64,000 nucleotides of DNA, taken from positions 143,109,934 through 143,173,933 of the forward strand of contig CM035806.1 in NCBI GenBank assembly GCA_020466095.1, read 5' to 3'. This DNA is from Chlorops oryzae. Taxonomy: Eukaryota; Arthropoda; Insecta; Diptera; Chloropidae. Positions within the stretch are counted from its first letter, which is position 1, and each line of letters starts with the position of its first letter. Position numbers and translations under genes: made by a program. Below the pieces are notes generated by a model. The model did no database searches. It was not told the DNA's origin and saw only the letters and a program-made list of their open reading frames with translations. Of this stretch, positions 47,985-64,000 are shown in pieces.

Positions 47985-48980
47985 ACGTGGGTAACACCCA
48001 GAACCAGTCGATATAGACCATACAAAATATGTATATATGTATAGAAATGATCAGCATCACCAGGAGATTCCCCATGTCTGTGTGCCAGTATACAGATTTA
48101 ATAGCGACGAAATTTGGTATGCTTCTTGGCAGGGACATAAAGTACAAAATGTTCGAAAATGGACCAGGTAGGATCATTTGTAAGTGTTCCTCCAGTTCTA
48201 AGGTTTGTTATGAAAATCATAGAAAGTGCTTTAAACCCGGAAGGTTTTGAGATACAGTCGAATCTGGATATAGTGTGAATTAATTTTTGCACGTTCTGGT
48301 TATTGTATCCAGATTGTTCGTATTAGCGAGATTGAATGTTTTGTTCATTATTTACAAGCCCGTAGAGAGAAATTTGGTGTCCGGGGGATTTTTTTTGGGG
48401 GACCCCCCCCTGACAAAAATGTGCGTCCAAATAAAAAACGTCCCATGCCAATTGTAGGCCCCTTCAAAAAGATCGCGACCGGAGGAAAATCCCCCTTTCC
48501 CACCCCCTTCTCTTAAGGCCTGATTATTTAGAAAAGTCCCTGTAAAAAAAAAGCGTTCATTATTTCAGGGATTCGTTATATACATATTCTACTGTAATTG
48601 ATGAAACTCGATATTTGAACATATTTTAGGGATGTAATTTCTAATAAATTGCAACAGTAGGCGTGGCAAAAGGGAGTTTTTCGATCAAATCGAAAATCAA
48701 ATGGAACTTCAACGAAAGTTGGCTTTTATGCTTCCTCTGTAGTCATTAACATCCTATCCAAAAATTATCTGGATTGGCCCATTTTTAAGGGTACCCACCT
48801 CCAGTTCTTGGGTCTGCCAAAAACAAAAATCCCAAAAATTGCCTAAAATCAGAATTTTTCCAGATATTTCAACGAAATTTAGCATTTCAGCTGATTTAAA
48901 CAAATATTGCTTACTTTTTTTTTTACCTCTGTCGGTTATTGTATTTTCAGGTTCGCCTGACTATAGCACCCTTACTTGTT
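47985..48980 (+). repeat. HINE-like element copy interrupted by a pogo-like MITE
   Basis: Starts 'GGGTAACACCCAGAACCAG', has a very short GTCTGTGTG tract, the 'AGGGTACC' block near 48790, and ends 'TTTTCAGGTTCGCCTGAC...CACCCTTACTTG'. The hairpin has one mismatch. The MITE at 48255-48594 is inserted in it. Confidence 0.65.
48255..48594. mobile_element. pogo-like MITE nested in a HINE-like copy (~340 bp)
   Basis: Begins CAGTCGAATCTGGATATAGT and ends ACTG, flanked by TA on both sides (48253-48254 and 48595-48596). The interior has a 'GGGGGATTTTTTTTGGGG' stretch absent from relatives. Confidence 0.55.
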
Positions 48981-48989
48981 TTCATCGTA

Positions 48990-50130
48990 TATATTTTGAT
49001 TATTGCACAAATATTTCGAACAAAGAAAAATTCGGTCATCATCATCAATTCTGGCTTCTTCTAAACGACCCTATCATATAGAATGCTGCTTAAAGTCCAT
49101 TTTGCAAATCAATTTTAACAACTACAGCTGAGTTCTGCTTCTGACGTAACGAAATCATTTGAAAAAAGCTATCCATTATCGATTGCCTATTTTCAATTTT
49201 TCCGTTTTCCGAAACCATCGGATCGTTTTGCGGAGTGACGAATGAAAAGGGAAGAAAATTACGTTATTTTATAGCATGACGCGAATGTAATGGGCATAGA
49301 ATTAATCGCCCTATATGCATCTCGTATAAAACCTCCATTGTCAACGCCTTTTGTTTCAGTTTCTTTTCCCTACCTCGCTCTTTATTATTGTTTTTTTTTT
49401 TTTTTGTCATCATCACCATTTGACGGTATCACCATCGACATCGTTGTTCACTCGTCGTTTGACGTTGGTGGTTTTTTTTTTTTTTTTTTTTTGTTTTTGT
49501 TTATGTGATTTCTAGCCAAAATAGTCCCAATATATTCTTGCTCACTTTCAGTTTGGTCTCGAATCGATAATCTTAAGTGCGGTTCACGGTAGTTTTCGTT
49601 TGTGTCTGCTTGTTTATTTATTTATCAATTTTGCTATTTGTCTGCTGTTTCACCGCTCTGCTCTCGACATTGTTTTGCATGTTGTAATTCCCGAATGATT
49701 CGGATTCGGATTCGATTTCAATTTCAATTTCATTTTCGATATCGATTTGACTTCGAATTGCGCGCGTTTCGGGATCATTAATCACAGGCGTTCAGTGAGC
49801 AACAATAAATTCGCAGTTTCGTCTTCGACGTCTCATTTGACTCGGAGTGCAAGCAATTATTCACAATACATTATTCATTATTCGTTTCTTCTTTCTTGTT
49901 CTTTGTTAAAAAAAAAAAAAAAAAAAAAATTTATTCATATGTTTATATTAATGTTAGCGTTGTTCTGTTTTATTCCTCTATTCGTGCTTAATTTTGAAAA
50001 AAAAATTTTGCCATTATTTCGGAATCTTTGCGTGATATGTATTTTATGTGTGCATTCATAGCGAATTGGAGCTCAGTTGTTACAACCCCAATCTTTTATA
50101 TCTTTTTATTTTTGAATATTCTGTTGCTCT
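48990..50130. other. Higher-complexity non-coding stretch, candidate 5' region
   Basis: 49560-49870 differs from its surroundings: repeated 'GATTCGGATTCGATTTC' phrases, CGCGCG, and TTCAGTGAGC at about 49791 that resembles a fly initiator. It could hold an upstream promoter or non-coding exon of fry, whose first exons are not otherwise visible. This is speculative. Confidence 0.2.
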
Positions 50131-50136
50131 TCTTCC

Positions 50137-51213
50137 CAGAACCAGTTGAAATAGACCATACAAAATATGTATAGAAACGATCAGCATAACCAGGAGATTT
50201 GGTTTGTCTGTCCGTCCGTCTGTCTGTCTGTCTGTCTGTTTGTTTTTCTGTCTGTCTGTCTGTCTGTTTGTTTTTCTGTCGTCTGTCTGTCTATTTGTCT
50301 GTTGGTGTTTAGTTTTCTTATCAAAGGATTTGAGCTATCGCGAAGAAATTTGGTATGCGTGTTAGCGGATGCATGAATAAGAAGAAGTTCGAGAATGGAA
50401 CAGATCGGACCAAATTTAAAGATAGCTTTAGTACTAGGGTCTGTTTATGAAAATATAAAAAGAAAACTGCTGTAAAATCAGTGCCGTAGCAACCATAAGG
50501 GCAAGAGGGGGCTTTGCCCCCCCACGCATTTTTGTTTTTGCCCATGAATAAAATTGAAAAAATAATATTGCCCCCCACGCAAATTGGAAAAATAGTTTTT
50601 CCCCCTCACGCAAAACAGAATTGCTACGGCACTGTGTAAAATCGTAATTTTTGGAAATATTTGATGAAATTTGAACATATTTTAGGGATTGAAATATATT
50701 TTTAGAAAATCTTAAAAGTTTGCGTGGCAAAAAAATCCTTTTTAAAAAAGTTTCTCATACAAATTCAAATAGGAGATGAACCAAAAATTGGCATGTAGGC
50801 TCCTTTGTGCTCATAACCATCATCTCCAAAAATTATTTAGGTCGGCGTATTTTTAAGGGTACCTCCAGTACTGGGGTCTGTCACAAAACTCGCAAAAACT
50901 GTCCTAAAATGATTATTTTTTGACATACTTATTTGAATGAAATTTCGAATTTGAACTTTTAATTAAGCCTCCGATTAAGTTTGCACAAATTTGAAAAGTG
51001 GGCGTGACAAATGGCCGGTTTTAATGTAGTAATTCAACAAATGTAGACATATGGGGCTTCTTTATTGTCTTGAAAATCTTAAATATTCTCTGTATTAGTG
51101 GGCGTGGTTCTGGGGCCTGTAAAAAAAAAAAAAAAAACAGTTCAAACATATATAGCTTATCCTTAATCTGAGTCGGGTGTTGTATTGTCAGGTTGACTTG
51201 ACTATAACACCCT
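50137..51213 (+). repeat. HINE-like element, long (GTCT)n, with nested hAT MITE
   Basis: Starts 'CCCAGAACCAGTTGAAATAG', with a GTCTGTCY microsatellite at about 50203-50303, the longest in the window. The body has 'AGGGTACCTCCAGTACT' at about 50860. It ends TTGTCAGGTTGACTTGAC...ACACCCTTACTGG. Family A hAT MITE is inserted at 50479-50634. Confidence 0.7.
50479..50634. mobile_element. hAT-type MITE, family A copy 2 (156 bp)
   Basis: Ends CAGTGCCGTAGCAA on both strands, with perfect 8-bp duplication TGTAAAAT (50471-50478 and 50635-50642). It is inverted relative to the copy at 2525-2679 and differs little from it, so the family was active after the HINE copies were in place. Confidence 0.85.
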
Positions 51214-51831
51214 TACTGGCTTTGTATTGTTTCCGTGTTTTTATTTTTATTTTTATTTATTATTTTTTTTTTTTTTTAGGAACCGGTCATATACCTTAAG
51301 CATTTTAAAATCTTTCTTGCTTATTGTTGTTTGTTGATTAGTGTTTAAGTGTACTCGTACGAGATTTAGGTTTTAAAAACTTTACGGTGTTTGCGAAATC
51401 GAAGATTAAAGTACAAAAACAAAAAAATAATAAGAGTAAAAACTTCTAAAAAATTTAGGAGTATGTGTGAGCTTAAAAATGGGAAGATGCACTTTTTTGA
51501 ATAATTATTTATTTTATTGTATGTATGAATTGATTGTTAATGAGAAATATTCATTCTTATAGAAATCAACAAAAATTTCAATACGCGGACGCGGAGTGTT
51601 CAAAATTTGGCTGTCCTAAGTCTTTTATACACAGAGTAGAATATCGCCTCGTCTTAGTTTGTTACGCTGATTTGTTTTGCTGATGCTGTCACGACGCGCA
51701 CCTAATCAAAAATAAAATGGTATTTGCAAATTGAGAACTTGTTGAAGAGAAAAATTAAACAATCTTCGAAAGAAGTAAATGGTTGGATGATAATTTGGGG
51801 TCGCTGATCACGAAAAATTCCTTTTGAGATA

Positions 51832-52275
51832 CAGTAGAAACTCGACAGTTCCGAAAGTCAATTGCTTCCTTCCTATTGACGATTTTATAATACTACAAGT
51901 CAAGGTGTATTTAAAAAGGTGTATGCAATACGGCAGCAACTGCCACTCGAACAAAAACAACATAGAATCGGCATTGTCAAACGAAACGGGAATGTCAAAA
52001 TCGGCTTCGTTATAATTGAACAAAAAATTTGAATTTCAAAAATCGGCTTAGTTATAAGTGAACAAAAATTTGAAAAATGTAAACAAACAAACTTTGAGAA
52101 GTGTTTTTTTTTTTTTTTTTTTTTGAAATTCGAGTTTCAGAATTAAAAGTAACGTTAATGAAAAATCGAAGCAAACACTAAAGTTTCGAAAAACTTTATT
52201 TGTCAAAAATAAATAAGAACAAGCATGAATATCTATTGCATACACCTTTTTAAATACACCTTGACTACAAGTAAG
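51832..52275. repeat. Mixed repeat block with pogo-like left end
   Basis: Left end TA-CAGTAGAAACTCGACAG resembles the pogo-like MITEs; no clear right end. It contains two 'ATCGGCTT(C/A)GTTATAA' phrases. 'TTTAAAAAGGTGTATGCAAT' at 51910 recurs inverted at about 52239. A 50-nt segment at 52150-52205 ('GAAAAATCGAAGCAA...ATTTGTCAAAAATAAATAAG') recurs at 63935-64000. Confidence 0.5.
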
Positions 52276-52357
52276 ACACAGAGACGTACATGTTTGAATA
52301 TTTTTTTTTTTTAAATCACGCCCCAAGACCAGAACCGGACAATTAAGACAAAGTATT

Positions 52358-53286
52358 CTAGAGATTTTTAAGGCCATAAAGGACCCCATAGTCCAACTTG
52401 TGTTCAAATTCTTTATAAAAATCGTCATTTTTTCTCACATCCAGTTTTCCAAATTTTAGAAATTCAATCGGACGCTTTAATTTCAGCTCAAATTGCAAAT
52501 TTCATGGAAATATCTAGAAAAAATTCAGTATTTAGAGCAGTTTTTGCAATTTTTGTGAGAGACCCTAGTACTTACTATAGATACCCTTAATAATACTTAG
52601 ACGGCTCAAACAGATTTTTAGAGATTATGTTAATGACTATAAAGGAAGCAATAAAAGCTAACTTTCGTTAAAGCCCCATTTGAATTTCAGGTGTAAGAGA
52701 CGACTATCGAAAATTCGCCCTTTTTGGAAATTATAGCTTGTATAGACACATCAAATGCTTGTCAGGCATGTGAGAGTGTGTAAGTGAAAAAGGCACACGT
52801 ATACGTTGTGTGAACAGAATTCACTAATACACGCTCACATGCCTGACAAGCATTTGATGTGTCTATACAGCGCATTACATTTTGTGTTCAAATCATAGGT
52901 ATACTCACATATAAAATTTCATTCAAATACATACTTCAAAAACTTCTGATTTTACAGCAGCTTTCATGACTTTCATAACAGACCCTAGTACTGGAGGTAC
53001 CCCAAAAAATGGTCCGATCTGGTCCATTGTTCTTACTCATGTCTCCGCCAATACGCATAACGAATTTCGTCGTGATAGCTCAAATCCTTCGATAAGAAAT
53101 CTGAATACTGACAGACAGACAGACGGACGGACGGACGGACATACAGATCGCATCTCCTGGTGACACGGATTACTTCTATATAGGTATATAATTTTTGTAT
53201 AGTCTATCTCAACTGGTTCTGGGTATCACACACATCCGTACAAACGCAATTTACCCTTAAAACAGGAGTGTATCGGTTATAAAAAG
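52358..53286 (-). repeat. HINE-like element copy with nested MITE
   Basis: The minus strand begins TTTATAACCGATACACTC, continues through 'ATACCCAGAACCAGTTGAGA' and a (GTCC)n tract (complement at about 53110-53140), then the body with 'GGGGTACCTCCAGTACTAGG'. The 'CATCAAATGC' MITE is inserted at 52738-52873. The 3' hairpin is lost. Confidence 0.7.
52738..52873. mobile_element. MITE 'CACATCAAATGCTTGTCA' family, copy 2 (~136 bp)
   Basis: The near-perfect arms run from TGTATAGACACATCAAATGC and continue TTGTCAGGCATGTGAGAGTG. They bracket a ~45-nt loop containing CACGTATACGTTGTG. The right end is TATACAGCGC. Inserted within a HINE-like copy. Confidence 0.75.
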
Positions 53287-53649
53287 TTCAATTCAATCGA
53301 CCACAAGTAGAAGTTCTCACTTAAAGTTTTCTTGAATGCCATTTCAGCTTTTTACCAAATAATTTTCCTCATCATTAGCAGAATCCCCATTGGCGTTGGG
53401 GAATCTAAGAACCGAATTTTCGAATTTCAATATTACAGTCTAATCTTTGATAGTTCCTTACGTCAATTTCATTAACGAAAAAAAAAAAAAAAATATGTGT
53501 GTAACAGAGAAATGAATGCCGAATGTCGAGGGGTTAAATCGGTCGCCTTTTTCGAGAAAATTTAATTAAATTTTCAGCCTTCGCGATATATGAAAAATTA
53601 AAATTATCGAATTAATTATGATTTTTATTTTATATGTATACATCGCGGA

Positions 53650-53922
53650 ACAGTGGAGTCTGGATAGGGTGAACAAATGTTTGCAAGCCCTTTCGAACTA
53701 TCGTGGCTCCAGTTTTGTATGTTTAATTGTGCAACATTTAGTTCAAATATGTTGGTACACAAATTCACATGCAGGAGAGTTCAATAGGTACCTTTTTGTC
53801 TAACGTGTTATCTTAAGGATTTTAGAACGACCTTCTTGCGAAAAGTTAGAAACGGAACGTTATCTTTTGTATTAGCCTAATTCAATGTGTTCACACCACC
53901 CTATCCATTCTCGACAGTGCAT
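53650..53922. mobile_element. pogo-like MITE (~270 bp)
   Basis: Left CAGTGGAGTCTGGATAGGGT, right (reversed) near CTGTCGAGAATGGATAGGGT. Shares 'TATCGTGGCTC' and 'GTGTTCACAC' phrases with the copy at 15782-16124. Confidence 0.55.
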
Positions 53923-54660
53923 TCAAAAATATGTAATATTTTTTAAGGTACCTACTTAAATTATTTGACTTGAAGAAATATGTATTGTTTAAGAATATTT
54001 TAACTTTCATATTAATTTTCTTTATTTAATTTGAAATAGTTGATTATCTCGTCTAAATGAAAATCCCGCCATTGGAATATGAATGTCTCAAATCTTGTGC
54101 CGAGTCGCTCATTTTTCGAGCTCCTAAGTATATTCAACAGTAACGACGCGAATGCGAATGGTATTTTTGATTATTGTTCTTTCATGTATTTCACTACGAA
54201 TATATTTTCGTATGATGTCATAACTCTGTTGAGTATTCGAAAATCATGTACTCCGCTAGCGTAGTGCAAATTATGCTTGAGGCATTTCTTCAATTCAGAA
54301 TTTATTCATGGGTGTATATGTAAATCTAAATTTGATGCAATTCCAAGTATGATTCTATATAATTGTCCTTTCGTTACTTCACAAGCGGATAACGAGTTTG
54401 TCAATTGTCAATTTTTTTATTGAATTTTTTTTTTTTTTTTTTTTATATACATATATTTTAATCGCATCAAGATAACACCATCGGTGAATATGGCTGAGAA
54501 CTGTGCAGCCAGATTTTCCGCGACAAAAAAAAGGTCCTTTTTTGTTGGCTCTAATTGATAACCGCTTGTGATGGTGTCAGTATAATTTTCCCATTTTCTT
54601 TATGTATCACAGTTGTTCACATTAGTAGTTAAAAACTTTTTTTTTTGGATACAATTCATG

Positions 54661-55568
54661 CAGACCTGTTAAATCCCGATTAAGATTAATAATCATGAAT
54701 TATTGTTCTTTTTTTAATCCATAATCATTATTAATTTAACTTCTTGAAATTTTTGATTATTAATGATTGCGATTACCAAATAATCGTGAAATAATCAGGA
54801 CTATTTCAGATTAATGAAAAAAATCAGAAAAAATCAAAAAATAATCAAAAAAATAATCCCGATTAATTTTAGATTATTTTTGAATATTTTTGATTTTTTT
54901 TGATTATTTTTGATTTTTCCTGATTATTTTTGGGTTTTTTGATTTTTTTTGATTATTTTTGATTTGTTCTGATTTTTTTTTATTAATTTTAATTATTTTC
55001 AATTTGTATTTGAATAACATCGTTTTTCCAAAGTTTCCCTATAGTCCGTGGGACCGGCAACGGACAAGTGAATTCACCGGCCACCTGTGGTTAGGACCAC
55101 CCCTCGTCAAACCACCGGCAATACTTTCGAGAGGCGAATTTTACATTGCGATGTCATAGGCAAGGACATATGGGCCCCTCGCTGTACTAAATTTAATTAT
55201 ATTCAATTACAAATTGAAAATAATTAAAATTAATCAAAAAATCAGAACAAATCAAAATTAATCAAAAAAAATCAAAAAACCCAAAAATAATCAGGAAAAA
55301 TCAAAAATAATCAAAAAAAAAAATCAAAAATATTCAAAAATAATCTAAAATTAATCGGGATTATTTTTTTGATTATTTTTTGATTTTTCCTGATTTTTTT
55401 CATTAATCTAAAATAATCATGATTATTTCATGATTATTTGGTAATCGCAATCATTGATTAATATAGGTCATACAAAAATAATCATTAAATAATCACTATT
55501 TCACTCATAAGAAAAAAATAATCTGATTAATTAATCATTAATTAAATAATCATTATTTAACAGGTCTG
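54661..55568. mobile_element. hAT-type foldback (908 bp) with AATCA arms and GC-rich core
   Basis: Ends CAGACCTGTTAAAT on both strands; perfect 8-bp duplication AATTCATG (54653-54660 and 55569-55576). Both arms (about 54680-55010 and 55195-55550) are arrays of AATCA/AAAAATCAAA units in opposite orientation, so the element is one large hairpin. The ~170-nt core (55018-55190) is GC-richer, unrelated to the arms and of unknown origin. It lies 87 nt upstream of the first fry exon in the window. Confidence 0.85.
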
Positions 55569-55655
55569 AATTCATGCCAATATGTGTCGAAACTATTTTT
55601 TTATTCTTTTGCTATTGCATTATTTATTAATTTGTATCTTGTGTTTGCTTACCAG

Positions 55656-61310
<5,655 letters not shown>

Positions 61311-61480
61311 GTAATTGATTGTATACAAAATAGGGAAGAAAAATTCCAACATTTCTTTAATACCCGTCATTAACACTCAATTGCATTCTTCTACCATTGA
61401 TCATGAGTACATAATAGAATGGTATAAATAACGATATATACATATATGTATATATATGAATGTGTGTATATATGTATATA

Positions 61481-61741
61481 CATATCGCACCTCCTCTTCT
61501 AAAGTGACACAACTCAAAATTTTTGAATTTTGAGTTATGATGTGGATCTTGTTCCTAAGTCACCTGTCTACCTGCAGGAAAAATTCCATTCCGTTTTTCC
61601 TATTACTTATAAAAGGCCGAAAAAAAGCCGTAATGCCTTTCGTCTTGCTTTGATTGACACTGCGATGCATTTTGTTTTTTGCGTTTTCTGAAAAATGAGA
61701 AATTTTGAGTTGTGTCACCTTAGAAGAGGAGGTGCGATATG
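61481..61741. mobile_element. Palindromic MITE (261 bp)
   Basis: Ends CATATCGCACCTCCTCTTCT on both strands, arms continuing through 'GTGACACAACTCAAAATTT' with one mismatch. TATA-type flanks allow a TA target duplication. The superfamily is not certain. Confidence 0.7.
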
Positions 61742-61786
61742 TATATCTGGTATTTGATGCATTGTAATGTTTAAATTTACGTGTTA

Positions 61787-61831
61787 CGTTATGTTATGTT
61801 ATGTTATGTTATGTTATGTTATGTTATGTTT
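61787..61831. repeat. (ATGTT)n pentanucleotide repeat
   Basis: About nine ATGTT units inside the fry intron. Confidence 0.9.
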
Positions 61832-62705
61832 GTGCTAACAGTGATTCAAGATGCATAGTTACATATTCATTTCCATTGCTCTGCTCCTTTCATCTGATCT
61901 CCGATCATAAGGATATGTTGCTTAATACCCTTTTAATTTTTCCAACTCAATTGGCAATTAATAAGAAAAGAAAGAAAGAAAGAAAGAGTTAGATACATTT
62001 CATTTGAGCACAAGCTACCTATGTTGTTAAATAACATCATGTAGAGCAGAGTTTCTCCGGCGAGAATAAAGACTATTGGAATGCTAAAATCACATTTATC
62101 CTAAATGTTTAGAGCAGTGCTTGTCAGCACGACCACTAGCACAATTTCTCTCATTCTTCGCATGTATGTGTGCTTAAGAGGCTCATGCAGTGAAAAAAAA
62201 AAAACACAGACGCTGTGTGGGAGAAACAACAACAAAGAAACAACAAAGCCGCAATACTCAGTTTTGTATGAAAGAGTATTACGATGGGAAGCACTGGTTT
62301 AGAGTAAGGATGTTTAAAAATGCAAATTGTTCGTCATAATTTTCCGATAAATGTCTTAAGTGGTACATATGGTAATATATGTACCGAATATTCCGCTCCA
62401 TATAAGAGCATTCATATTGCGGCAAAAACAAATATAAATAGATGTAAGAATGATAATTTTAGGTAGCATGAAATGTTAATGAAATAGGTAGGGTTATGAA
62501 TATGGGAAATACTTTCTGTACTCGTCTATAGGCTATTTTGTGAAGGAAAGCTCATTCAGAGGGCTTATAACTTAATTCTCAGTTGTGAAAGAAATGGAAA
62601 TGTCCATATGCAAGGGGCCGGAAAGGAATTCGTTATAGAGTGCATTCGTTAGGAGGGCAAAAAAGGGCACTAAAAAGTAGCGGAAAAGCATTGAGAAGAT
62701 TCGCT

Positions 62706-62706
<1 letters not shown>

Positions 62707-62760
<54 letters not shown>

Positions 62761-62788
62761 AAAAAGAAAAAGAGAGAGAAAGAAAGAG
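62707..62788. repeat. (AG)n microsatellite
   Basis: About 50 nt of pure GA repeat continuing into GAAAAAGA-type imperfect units. It creates a spurious Arg-Glu frame. Confidence 0.9.
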
Positions 62789-63565
62789 TACAGATAGATT
62801 CGACGGTACCAAACAAAAGCTTCAGACTCGGCAGAACTTCTACGATCTGCTTCTCAATGAAAAAAAAAAAAAAAGATTTTAATCAGCTCTTTCCGCTACA
62901 AGGTTCTGGTTCTTTATAAAATGATCTCTTTTTTTTATCTCGGGAATACGTAAGAAATTTCCCTAGGCATATCTTAAATAGTGGCGGTATTGGAATCTGA
63001 CATGACATAGTCGAACATGACAGCAGAAGGTGCTTCGCCAAAACACACAACTTCCTTATGTCGCTTTATGTCTCAGCGAATCAAATCAGTCGATTTAAAT
63101 TTGTGTTGTGAGTGCTTCCAAACGGTTCAAAAAAAATATTATTTTTTATGCTAATTTGAGCATTTCATTTGTCAATTAAATTGCATTTAGACAGCACACA
63201 TTTATTCAATGTGCCAAGCAATCAGAAAGAAGATGTGAAAAATCTTGCACTGAAAATATTTTTCATTTTTAAAAGCAATATTTAATTAACGTTGCTGTTC
63301 ATTTTAGCTTCATATTGTGTCACGTTATATACATTATGATAACTTATGCTTTGAAAGTTATGACTGATTGCATCTTAAGCATTGGGCCGTTCAAAAAGAT
63401 CATTAACTTAGTTAGCTGTCACTGATAAAATCGCTTACGCTTCCGCTTCCTTTGCTCCATAAAAGTTTTTGATGTGTTGTTAAAATTTGTGTGAACGTCA
63501 TACTTAGAAATCAATCATTTAAATTGGAACTTCAAACAAAATTTAGCTGTTGACATTTTACTCAT

Positions 63566-63716
63566 TAGGTCTGTTCCCGAACTGCACGAAACTGCCCAAA
63601 ACTGCCCAATTTTTTGAAAACTGTATGAAAATTGATCAAAACGCCCAATTTTTTTAAAAAGTGTATGAAAATGGTATGAAAATTGGGCAGTTTCGTGCAG
63701 TACGGGAATAGACCTA
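63566..63716. mobile_element. Palindromic MITE (~150 bp)
   Basis: Arms TAGGTCTGTTCCCGAACTGC and, reversed, TAGGTCTATTCCCGTACTGC continue through ACGAAACTGCCCAA. The centre repeats 'AACTGCCCAATTTTTT' and 'TGTATGAAAAT'. No clear target duplication. Confidence 0.65.
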
Positions 63717-64000
63717 TTGTTACACAAATTAAAAAAAAAAAAAAAACCAGTTAAGAACGGCTATCGAAATTGATTGGCTTTGGTCATATTTGTCTGCGGA
63801 GCTATAAAATTTTGATTAATTTCATAACCTAAAAAAAAATGAGCTAGGTCCATCAATTGTTTCGGACCACAATGCACTCTCTCATTTTGAAATTCAAAAT
63901 TTCACATTAAAAACTAACGTCAACGGACAAACTTCAATGAAAAATCTAAGCAAGCATACGTACCATTCAAAAACTGTATTTGTCAAAAATGAATAAGAAG

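Larger units (their letters stand above)
61311..64000 (+). other. fry: fry intron (open at window end)
   Basis: Donor GTAATT at 61311 follows an exon ending SPDLSLR-type residues. No further fry exon was recognised to the window end. Contents: two palindromic MITEs (61481-61741, 63566-63716), an (ATGTT)n run (61787-61831), an AG repeat (62707-62788), and a start-of-repeat segment at 63880-64000 shared with 52125-52210. Confidence 0.7.

Noticed and set aside
49791..49800. fry promoter with a TTCAGTGAGC initiator
   Set aside because: A single initiator-like match without a downstream element or a linked exon is not enough; kept only as a low-confidence note.
61311..64000. Additional fry exons after 61310
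   Set aside because: No splice-bounded frame matching the next FRY block was found; the remaining open frames are repeat-derived.

Overview
The window is nuclear DNA of a cyclorrhaphan fly (Diptera). It is AT-rich and packed with small DNA transposons, homopolymer runs and AG, AAT and GTCY microsatellites. It has short fly-type introns (53-86 nt) beside multi-kilobase ones. The genes are fly orthologues: Prps, an alpha-tubulin pair, an MPPED-type phosphoesterase and furry. From memory, furry (fry) and alphaTub67C are neighbours at cytological region 67C of Drosophila melanogaster, so the order here looks like conserved microsynteny. The repeat load suggests a larger genome than Drosophila. 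The species cannot be named from the sequence alone.

Layout. 1-17.4 kb holds no recognisable coding exon, only decayed repeats, and is probably upstream or intronic DNA of Prps. 17.45-29.59 kb carries the last five coding exons of Prps (+ strand), matching residues about 103 to the C terminus of human PRPS1. The 9.3-kb intron between the first two of these exons contains a complete antisense gene (21.93-24.37 kb) for a SPEF1/CLAMP-like CH-domain protein. That intron also contains a hAT transposon with a perfect 8-bp target duplication and a LINE 3' fragment. 31.6-34.8 kb is a stack of nested repeats. 34.98-38.91 kb is a large palindrome: two divergently transcribed, virtually identical alpha-tubulin genes on 1.74-kb arms around a diverged 452-nt centre. 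39.97-40.94 kb is a two-exon metallophosphoesterase (- strand). 41.1-55.6 kb is mainly mobile elements, including a Harbinger deletion derivative, nested MITEs, Helentron/HINE-like copies and a 0.9-kb hAT foldback, plus one uncertain acidic-protein ORF near 46 kb. 55.66-61.31 kb holds eight consecutive exons of fry (+ strand), open at both ends. The rest of the window is fry intron.

How the genes relate: Prps makes PRPP for nucleotide synthesis. The SPEF1-like protein and the tubulins are both microtubule-related, with germline or ciliary roles inferred from their families. fry is a giant scaffold for NDR/Tricornered kinase signalling. They share no operon-like logic; their proximity reflects nesting and fly gene order.

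Most striking items: the alpha-tubulin palindrome with homogenised gene bodies and diverged promoters; a probable 61-nt cryptic intron or frameshift inside an AAT-repeat tract of the SPEF1-like gene; a 2.9-kb hAT insertion built of other elements, carrying a five-times repeated GTCACACCCGTTAC motif; and a 710-bp Harbinger derivative that keeps the starts of both Harbinger genes. All calls come from reading the sequence; no database search was possible.
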